DNA of 64,000 bases from Lenzites betulinus (lineage: Eukaryota; Basidiomycota; Agaricomycetes; Polyporales; Polyporaceae). The notes beneath the pieces are model-generated. The model was given only the letters and a program-made list of their open reading frames with translations. It was not told the DNA's origin and did not search any database. The DNA lies in NCBI GenBank assembly GCA_022264855.1, contig JABYQU010000009.1:372001-436000 (forward strand), given 5' to 3'. The translations under genes were made by a program, and so were the position numbers. Positions 56,074 through 64,000 of this stretch are shown here, one piece after another (position 1 is the first letter of the stretch; every line of letters begins with the position of its first letter).

Positions 56074-58290
56074 ATGTTCTCGGCCTCGCGCCGAGCTTTC
56101 CGGCGCACTCGCGACGCACTCCTTGTCCGCTGGGGCATCCTCGACTGGCTCCGACTGCTCTGGTGCTCCGTCGTGCTCTGGTGCGAGTATGGCTCTTTCC
56201 ACCTCGCACTCCGCTCCTGCTCTTGGCCCGACACAGCCCTGCGTGTGGTAAGCGTCCTGTTCTCCCGCCCAATAGACTCACAGAATGCCGACATAATCCT
56301 GTCACCCAAGCATCACGAAACGCCCGCCCATGTGCTCCTCGTCGCAGATCTCCAGGTCCGCGACCCGTCCACCTCTAGGCGCCTGGGCTACTCCGCCCTC
56401 CGCCAGTCCCTAACCGATCTCGTTCTCAAACGGCACTGGCACTTCGCGGCTGGGACGAGGCCGGACGTCGTCATCTTCCTCGGAGACCTCCTCGCGCCCT
56501 TGCGGCTCATCAGGTCGGACGAAGAGTGAGCATACAGCTTCGGTACACTCAATACCGGTAGTGTCTTACCCAAGCTCCCTCCCCTACGTACCCCCAGATA
56601 CGAGCGCAACCAGCGTCGGTTCAAGAGCCTGTTCCACCTCCCCCGCGGCGTGACGTCATTCTACGTCCCGGGGAACAACGACGTCGGGTGGGTGCCGACG
56701 TTGATCGCTGCGTGCCGGCATAGCTAACCCCCGAACTTCGCATCTCAGATTGAACATCGACCCTGCGCTCGCGCGCCAGGCGCGGCACCGATGGACGACG
56801 CATTTCGGCCCGCTGAAACAGGCAGTCGTCCTGCGTAATCATACGCTGGTCATGGTCGACGCGGCAGGCCTCGCGGAAGAAGACTACCAGAGAGCGGCGA
56901 GGTATACTGACTATGAGCAGTGGCCTGGCATCCCGCACGGCTCTGTGGAGTTCTTGAGAGCTCTTCAAGGAGGTAGGGAAGTCGCTACTTTACATGCGTG
57001 TTTCTTGACCAAGCATTCAAACAGAGCATGAAAAGCAGCCGACTGTGCTATTCACGCATATACCTCTGCATCGTCCGGATAACGCAAGATGCGGTCCCCT
57101 GCGCGAGAAGGGGAACATCCAGCGGGGAGTTGGGCCTGGATACCAGAACACACTCGGGAAGAAGACGAGCGCGTTCTTACTGCAGACACTGCACCCAAGC
57201 TTGATTTTCAGGTATGTCCCTTCACTGATACCTCGTCGAACGAGACATGATAATGGTCAATAGCGCGGACGACAAGGACTACTGTGACTACATGCACGTA
57301 CCACCGAAGCCTCCGGTAGGAGCGGAAGTCGCGCCACCAGCCACCACCATGTCTGAGGCCGTCCGCGAGATCACGCTGAAGACCTTCTCCCCCTCCCAAG
57401 GCCTCCGCTATCCCGGCTTCGAGCTGCTCTCTCTCGCAACCCCCACCCAGCCCGGCGTGCCCGCACTGGCCGACACCCCATGCATGTTCCCCGACTACAC
57501 CAGAGTTTACACATGGCGCTACCCCCCACTCATCCTCCTCACCACCCTAGCGCTTATCATCCTGCGCCTCCGGAAGCCGCGCGCGCCCCCGCTCCCGCAA
57601 CACACACCCCGCGGCGCCCTCCGCATGTCCATCTCCCTGCACACGCTCCCGCCCACGATACCGTGGCCGCTCGCGCAGGGGCCGGGCCAACACCCCCCGA
57701 CGCCCTTCGCGCCCGACTGGTCCTTCCAGACCCCCGGGTTCGCCACGCCCCGCGCGCACTCCCCCCGCGCGAGCTTCAGTCCCACAGACGAGATCCCACA
57801 CACCGTGCGTACACCCGTCCCGCCCTCGGACTCCGGCAAGCACGCGAACGGGCACACGCCCACGACGCCGACGTTCCGCGCCGCGACCACGACCACGACG
57901 GGCGCGGGGCTCGGCAGCGGGCTCCCCCCGCGGCTCCTCGCGTTCGCATCGGGCGCGGACGAGGAGCACGAGCACGACGAGTTTGCGCGCGGGCGGCACG
58001 ACCCGCGGCGCCTCACGCGTGCCGCGCGCGGGCACTCCCCGTCCTCATCGCAAGGCAGGCCGCTGATCGACTTCACGTTCGAGCTCGGCGGTGTGCGGCG
58101 GCGGCTGTCTGTCGCGAACCCGGTGCCGGCGTGGGCGCGCCGGTTGAGTTTGCGTGGTTGGGAGGACGCGGGGCTGCCGCGGGGAGGGGGGCGGCGGCGT
58201 GCGTTTCTGCGGCGCGTGGGGCTCGATTTGGGGTACGTGGCGTGGCCAGCGGGGGTGCTGTGGGGGGCGTGTGCGTGGTGGTTGACGTGA
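56074..58290 (+). CDS. ER membrane metallophosphoesterase, Cdc1/Ted1/PGAP5 type (659 aa)
   Basis: Exons 56074-56525, 56598-56687, 56749-56972, 57025-57211 and 57264-58290, 1980 nt. N-terminal helix near WLRLLWCSVVLW anchors the protein. The catalytic domain shows VLLVADLQVRDP (first metal Asp), VVIFLGDLL (G-D), FYVPGNNDVG (usually G-N-H-D), LFTHIPLHRP (T-H-x-P) and SADDKDYCDY (the D-D-x-D-Y-C signature). A second helix (YPPLILLTTLALIILRL) precedes a long Pro/Ser-rich basic tail and a possible last helix (LDLGYVAWPAGVLWGACAWW). Family members trim or remodel GPI anchors in the ER using Mn. The His to Asn change in the G-N-H-D motif is worth noting, since that residue normally helps catalysis. 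Confidence 0.85.
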
Positions 58291-60058
58291 TTCTGGAGGT
58301 GAGGAGAGAATTCAAGGAAGAAGAAAACATTGTGCGCCTGGGCGGTGCACGGACATTTGACGACCTCGCACGATTTCACGACTCCAGGGACTCTTGTGTA
58401 GTTATTCTATGGTTCGCGTCCATCTTACTAGACCCGCCAGTCTAGCTACGTACGTGTGTAGGATCCCGAGCTGGAGTTGACGGTAGATTGTTGTACAGCA
58501 TATCATTGGTACTTAGATCGTGACATCCCATCCATTATATATGTAGCTAGCGTGTCTCGTCTCGATTGTTCTGTTATGGGTCTGGGGTTGGGTGTGTTGA
58601 GTTGAGTACAGGCTATGTGGGCCATAAGTATTATTATAGCGTGCCGTGATACCCGGTTATACACCGAGGGTGGCCCAACGATACGTACTGCGCATACAAG
58701 GGCCTGGGGAGGCATGCAGGAACCGCACCTCGAGCACCAGACTATATACGTACACGCATATAGCCACGTTTTGGCGAGGTCCAGTAGTTGGTTGAGCAGC
58801 GTGAATGCAAACCTTGGCCGATTGGCTGGCCAGTGGCCCGGTCACGGAAACGAGGCTCGCACATACAGCCGTGGTATGCATGATTTGTCCTCGTAGTTGT
58901 GTAGCGCAGGACACCGTTGCCTACCGAGCTCGCTCGCCTCTCTGGAGGCGACGGTGATGGAACACTGCTGTAACAAACACGTACATAAACTACCCCATGA
59001 CACATGGAACAGACGAGTATGCGTGATAGACGCACTATCTTATACTTCACTTGAGAACACACGCCCGGGCTGGGCTGAGATGCATGTATAACGGCAATTT
59101 CATTGACCTAATCGCACTACACATAAGGGCGCACACAGTACACAAGCACCGCGAGGGCTCATTGCCCATCATCGCTAGAACGGGTCTACAGCTGGATTGA
59201 CAACTGACCGTTCACTGGACGGGTTTATAGCAGTCCAAACGTCGCTGAATAGCGTGCACCCCGGAGGGGGGGGGGGGTCCTGGTGTATTTAATTTGGGTT
59301 CTGTCTGACCGCCGAGTGCGACCTCACAGACGACGGGCTACGCCGTCGTCATAGTGGACTTGGCGGCCAGCACACTCGGCCGATATGGCGGAGTTCTTGG
59401 CCTAACAGGCCGGTTGACCGTAACACGATCCATAGCCGCACGCTGCAGCACCATAACGCCACTAAAGACAAGAATGAGACGTGGACAACGAGGATTGGGG
59501 CAGGGATGCTTACATAAAGAGTCTCGGGTTCTTCTGACTGGCGATCAACAACGTGATTCGGACACTCGCAGCTCAACGCGGTGTTGCCAAAACCCGGACT
59601 CACTGTAAAACGTTTGTTAATGACATTGGGTGCACCGGAAAGAACTATACATACTCGACACCGTTGCCACTCGTCACTGGACCGTCCTAGATGAGCTCAG
59701 TGCCGCATCCTCTCGCAACACGCGGAGGAGTCTTGGCCCCTGTCTTCATCTCTCACGTCTCTAGTACACGGCTAAAGATACATTAGCTACGTTGAACATG
59801 CGACAGACGATAAAGCTTACCGGAGCCTGGGTTACCTCGGGAACAGACCATCGACATGGCTGAACAGGTCGAGTCCATTGAAGAGCCGATGACGACTGCT
59901 GGGGATTATAAAGGACTACTTTAGGGCCGGCAGACAAGCGGATCACGTGCGCAAGACGCGTCGACGCGACGAGACGTGCGAGGTCGTGGCCTGAGTGGCT
60001 AGCTCGCTCTCGCTTCTGTCTTCTCCCGTCTTGCTCGTGCCCACTCTCTGCAAAGGCC
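58291..60058. other. Intergenic, 1.8 kb without a supported gene
   Basis: Contains a 12-G run (59266-59277) and two MCB-like elements close to the next gene. Open frames on both strands are short and compositionally random. Confidence 0.45.
59956..59969 (+). promoter_or_regulatory. MluI cell-cycle box pair upstream of the clamp-unloader gene
   Basis: ACGCGT at 59956-59961 and ACGCGA at 59964-59969, about 95 bp before the ATG. In other fungi ACGCGT is bound by MBF, which drives G1/S genes. Fits a replication gene; not proof. Confidence 0.45.
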
Positions 60059-63000
60059 ATGTCGCAGGCGTCGAAGCGGAAACGAACACGAAAGGCTGCG
60101 AAGGAGAAGGACAGCTCGGTCAGTGCGAAGTCTTTCGCAAGGAGTCGCAACTGAATTTGGTTCGACACGGAATTCAGTCGCGCCAGACTTCGTTATGGGA
60201 CGCCTTCGGCCTAAAAGCTTCCGGAAAGAACACACCCACTGCGTCTGCTGCACCTTCAGAGGATGAGTCTGCCGTCCCCGATGATGTCATCGAGTTGAAC
60301 TCTTCGGACTATGAGCCAGCACCGAGGGACTCGAGTATTGGGCCGGAGTCTTCCAGTCCGCATCCAGCTCATGCCGGAACCTCAACGGCGGCGGCGACGG
60401 CAGACGAACTTACTCCTGGTACGTCTTCTACCATGAGCATATATGTTATGGTGAACCTGATGTGGCTATAGGTGGCAGCAAGGATATCCCCATCGTCGTA
60501 CCCGACAGCTCGCCCGTGCACTCGCCCATACGGCCCCGTAAACCCCTACCCCAGCATCCCCCCAAACCCTTATACTCCATCTTTGCTCCCAGACAGCGAC
60601 CGGATGAGCAAAGGGCATCACAAGAACCACAGAAGCGTGTTTCCCCCACCTATTCCACCGCATCACCCGCTCCGTTCCCTAACGCCCTCATGCAACATGT
60701 CCGAGGTCCGCAGAGCGTTTTCAGCGCATCAAACATGGCACTTCTACCTCGTATCACCCGTGTCATGGTCACAGAACTCGAGGATGCATTTGACTACTCT
60801 CAACTTGCGCGAGCGCGTAACTTTCACGCCATACACAATCCCGTGGACCTTCAACCTGCCACTGAGCTACTTCCGGATGACGGCGCGAAAGCCCGTCACC
60901 TTTCAAGTCTACCAGCTATGCATCGGCAGTTTCCCGCCATCAGCCGGCTCTCCGACGACCCCAGCTCGAGCATGGACAAGTTCACCGACGGATCCACCAC
61001 AGCTCACCAGCTTTGGAACGACAAGTGGAGGCCTCGACGTGCTGACCAGGTCTTGGGGAACGAGCGCTCTGCACTCTACCTCCGGGACTGGCTGCTCGCA
61101 ACAAAGCTACATATCGCCGGTGCTGACGAGCATGCAAACGGCCCCGTTGTGGACCGCAAGGGTAAACGGAAGGCAGAAAAGTCAGTCAAGAGGAAAGGCA
61201 AGGGTCCGAAGCGACCTCGCGTGATCCGTGAGGTGACGAAGAAACGGCGTCGTGAGCGGGAGTCGTCTTGGACAGCAGCCGACTCCAGTGATGACGATGA
61301 GCCACTGTCTGAAGTCGTCTTGGAGTCCGAGGCCGACTTCAGTGACTTCAGCAGCTACAGCGGTCCTCAACGACTATCACGCCTGAAAGACACCGAGACG
61401 GACTACTCTACAGACGATCCCCTTTCGAGCCCCCCTCCATTATCTCAATCAACAGAGGAACCACCTTCGCAGCGCTCAAACTTCGCCCCTCCTCTCTCGT
61501 ACAAGCCTCCGAAGTTTGGTGACACCGTCTTCAACACTATTCTGCTGTCTGGGCCACATGGGTGCGGGAAGACCGCTGCTGTGTATGCTTGTGCAGAGGA
61601 GCTCGGGTGGGACGTTTTCGAGGTATATCCTGGCATCGGGGAGCGTAGTGGGGCAGCACTTAGTAAGCTCATCGGCGAGGTAGGGAAGAATCATCTGGTG
61701 AAGTCGACGCGGCACCAATCCCAACCACCCCGCGAGGAAAAAGAGAAGACGGTTCGTCCCAAACGCAACTTCTTTGTGAAGCGTATCTTGTCCGACGACG
61801 AGGAAGACGAAGCTCCTAGTGATTATGCCGTACCCACTGAGCCGAAGGACCTGGAGCCCGAACAAACTATCCCTGAGGTGATGTCGGTCGTGAACCAGTC
61901 TATCATACTCGTGGAGGAAGTGGACGTATTATATAAGGAGGATACGAACTTCTGGCCAGCGCTCTCCAAGATTATCAAGGAGTGTCGGAGACCGGTCGTC
62001 TTGACATGCAGTGGTGAGTCGCTGCCTGTGACTGCCATCATCCGTGCTAATAACTCTTTCCCAGATACATCTTTAATCCCATTCCAGGACCTGCCGTTAC
62101 AGACAACTCTAGAGTTCGAGTCCTGTCCTGCGCCCCTCGCTGCTTCGTATCTTCAAGCGCTCAGTCTCGCCGAGAACCGTCTCCTTGGCCGAGACGTGTT
62201 TGAGAGACTATACGAGAATGACTTCGGCGCTCTGGGAGAAACCCGCGCAGATTCTGCACTACACCCGGACCACATACTCCATCCTAAACGGGATCTGCGC
62301 AGGGCTGTCAATCATCTACAGCTAGGCGTCACATTGGAAGCTGCACCGTTGGCCGTGTCTCAGGCCCCCACAGAGGCCGACCAAGCCCAGTCGATTCTGC
62401 AGCTCAAGCGCATTGCCAAGTGCACCGAGTTCGTTTCTTTCGCCGATAGCGAGCTGCGCCGACCTGGAAAGGAAGTGTTGCGAGTGAGTGGCACATCGTT
62501 CACCAGCACTCCCTCTCAGGCTCATGGACGCGACAGGACTTCCTGGCAGGCAGCGCGTCTCCCTCCGCAGATGACCTGCTCGGGTTCACCCATCTCGTCG
62601 CGTCCCCGCAAGACATGGACACGGACTTCCCTGTGACCCTCTCGACCTATCACTGGGACGAAGCCATGGTCGACGACATCTTTGCCTTCGCGCAAAAGCA
62701 CTACCCCGCCCCTGCAGAGCTCCGTGATCCTACTCCCCACTTGCATTCCCTCCATGCCCTACACTGCGGCACGATGCTCCCTGTTTTGGATAAGCTCTGG
62801 GTACCCCGGGCGGAGCTGGTGCGCGACGCAAGAGCGATCTTCGTCGACTATGAGCCTTGGATCCGGTACATGACGCGCGTCGACGACGCGCACGTCGCGC
62901 AGGAGGCCGCTAGCGGACAATTCGAGAGTACTCGCCGGACGCGCAACTCCCAACAACGAAGGACGAACTACGTTCGCTATCTCAGGTTGCAGGAGCCGGA

Positions 63001-63067
63001 GGTGGCGGTGGTGCGACGGACAGGATATGAGACGGACATTCCCGGACCTGAGATACCCCTCCTGTAG
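60059..63067 (+). CDS. ELG1: Elg1/ATAD5-like AAA+ PCNA-unloading protein (930 aa)
   Basis: Exons 60059-60118, 60178-60418, 60472-62013, 62065-62483 and 62537-63067, 2793 nt. N-terminus MSQASKRKRTRKAAKEKD then SRQTSLWDAFGLKA, a PIP-box-like Q-x-x-L-x-x-F that would bind PCNA. The AAA+ part starts LWNDKWRPRRADQVLGNERS, has Walker A LLSGPHGCGKTAAVYACAEE, and Walker B-like ILVEEVDVLYKED with sensor-region VVLTCS-DTSLIPF. A large basic insert (KKRRRERESS) lies between the K-W-R-P motif and Walker A, as is usual in this family rather than in Rfc1 or Ctf18. The C-terminal helical region includes DFPVTLSTYHWDEAMVDD and TNYVRYLRLQEPEV. The 51 bp intron at 62014 is a multiple of three, so an unspliced form would also be in frame. 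Function: unloads PCNA after replication, in the nucleus. Confidence 0.85.
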
Positions 63068-63373
63068 CCTTGTTATACGCGTGTGTAGAACGATCCTCCT
63101 CATACTAGTAGTCTACTTGGATGTCCTGACTCGAAGACTGTAGCGCGTGGCGAGGAATGTCCTTGCACGATTGTACCCACAGTTCGGTTGGCCAATGCGT
63201 GTCAAGATAGAGTATGTTCCAGCTGGGAGCTACGGTAATCTACATGGAGCAGGGATATATAGGATTATAAAGCGATTGACCGTAAGCGCTCACTAGGCGG
63301 ATGATATCAAGCAGGTCAGCATCTTGCCAAAATATTACTATACGACTTCTGAAACGGCGTGTGTAGGCCTTCT

Positions 63374-64000
63374 TCAAGCCCGCCACGCATCTAGAGTACT
63401 CTGGGGTTGCTCGGCGCCACCTTGAGTCTGAGCACGAGCGTCCTTCTGCAGACCGAACAAGTGGACGAGTTCTGTGTGGAGGGTTGAGATGTGTAAAGAT
63501 GATGGGTAGTTAGAGATAGGCGAACCTTGGAGACGCGCTTCCTTCTTCTGGCGTTGCGTCGCGGCGTTCTTGATTCCGGAGAAGGCCTGAGAGCAAGACG
63601 TCAGATAATGCACTTGAGCGGTGAGAAGGGACATATATTCTGACCTCGTCAACGAGTTTCTTCTTTTTCTCCTGTATCTCGATGACCTAACGACGTGTTA
63701 GAGGTGGCCCCGAGCGTTGTTTAAGAACTAGCCTACCTTGGACTCGACAGTGTTCTCGGCAATCAGCTGGTACACGCGAACGGGCTTGGTCTGGCCGATC
63801 CTAAATAATAACGTTAGCACGAGGAGGGCAGCGTAATAGGATGAAACTTGCCGGTTGCATCGGTCAATTGCCTGCGACTCGATGCCTTCTTGCCACCACC
63901 TACGTGATTCCAGTTAGCTGAGCTGTCAGACAACGCCTATGCAACACTGGCAACATACGGATCCATCCTACGCAATGTCAGAGATCAGATCATGTACGGC
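63374..64000 (-). CDS. SNF2-family DNA translocase, C-terminal end only (5' part outside window)
   Basis: The last exons encode WWQEGIESQAIDRCNR then IGQTKPVRVYQLIAENTVES and, after small introns, VIEIQEKKKKLVDE, AFSGIKNAATQRQKKEARLQ and a final LVHLFGLQKDARAQTQ ... STLDAWRA. This is the end of the helicase C domain: motif VI with arginine finger (D-R-x-x-R-I-G-Q) and the E-x-x-x-I-E-x-Q-E-K-K brace. The pattern resembles HLTF/Rad5-type or similar nuclear SNF2 translocases. The assignment to a subfamily is weak because only the end is visible. It faces the clamp-unloader gene tail to tail. Confidence 0.85.

Noticed and set aside
57519..58379. Minus-strand open frame of 286 codons
   Set aside because: Antisense of the phosphoesterase Pro/Ser-rich tail.
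59266..59277. Run of 12 Gs as a possible G-quadruplex or regulatory site
   Set aside because: A single homopolymer in gene-free DNA with no partner tracts; most likely a simple-sequence run.

Overview
The window looks like nuclear DNA of an agaricomycete basidiomycete (mushroom or wood-decay type). Genes are split by many 45-75 bp GT-AG introns, protein families typical of agaricomycetes are present, and there is a fungal Helitron and a nuclear tRNA-Leu with a short intron. No rRNA, CRISPR or prokaryotic operon structure was seen.

Layout. 1-9 kb: 3'-incomplete ribosomal protein S18 gene, a poorly coding stretch, a 13-exon non-classical G-protein alpha subunit, a conserved hypothetical gene and a 5'-truncated APH-type kinase fragment. 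9-25 kb: an accessory island of about a dozen small, closely packed genes in a few paralogous families. Four encode F-box/nucleotidyltransferase-like proteins (F family). Five share a C-terminal G-D-hydrophobic ... F-x-L-x-x-V-x-L-L module (family A and relatives). Two or three encode a small beta-rich protein (family B). Several have a TATA box 36-80 bp before the ATG. 25-33.4 kb: a Rep/Helicase Helitron on the minus strand with a SAP-like ORF and a retropepsin-like ORF on its 5' side. 33.6-35.6 kb: three broken fragments of unrelated host genes (PhzF-like, MFS/MCT-like, a small complex I-like protein), possibly captured by the Helitron. 35.7-64 kb: ordinary gene-dense host DNA. It holds two lysine/acid-rich nuclear-type proteins, an HSL-type esterase, a hemerythrin-domain protein, a Zn2Cys6 regulator, a BSD-domain protein, arginine-type carbamoyl-phosphate synthase small subunit, tRNA-Leu(CAA), a four-helix membrane protein, a Cdc1/PGAP5-type metallophosphoesterase, an Elg1/ATAD5-like clamp unloader and the C-terminal end of a SNF2 translocase.

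The most unusual part is the 9-25 kb island. Its families are interleaved, on both strands, diverging quickly and partly decaying: one gene has an in-frame stop, one has a frame break, one carries an expanded 24-residue repeat, and nucleotidyltransferase motifs are lost in different combinations. Function is unknown. Three reading-frame breaks (RPS18, Helitron, one island gene) are single-base changes next to G runs and could be sequence errors, so they should be checked against reads before any biology is built on them.
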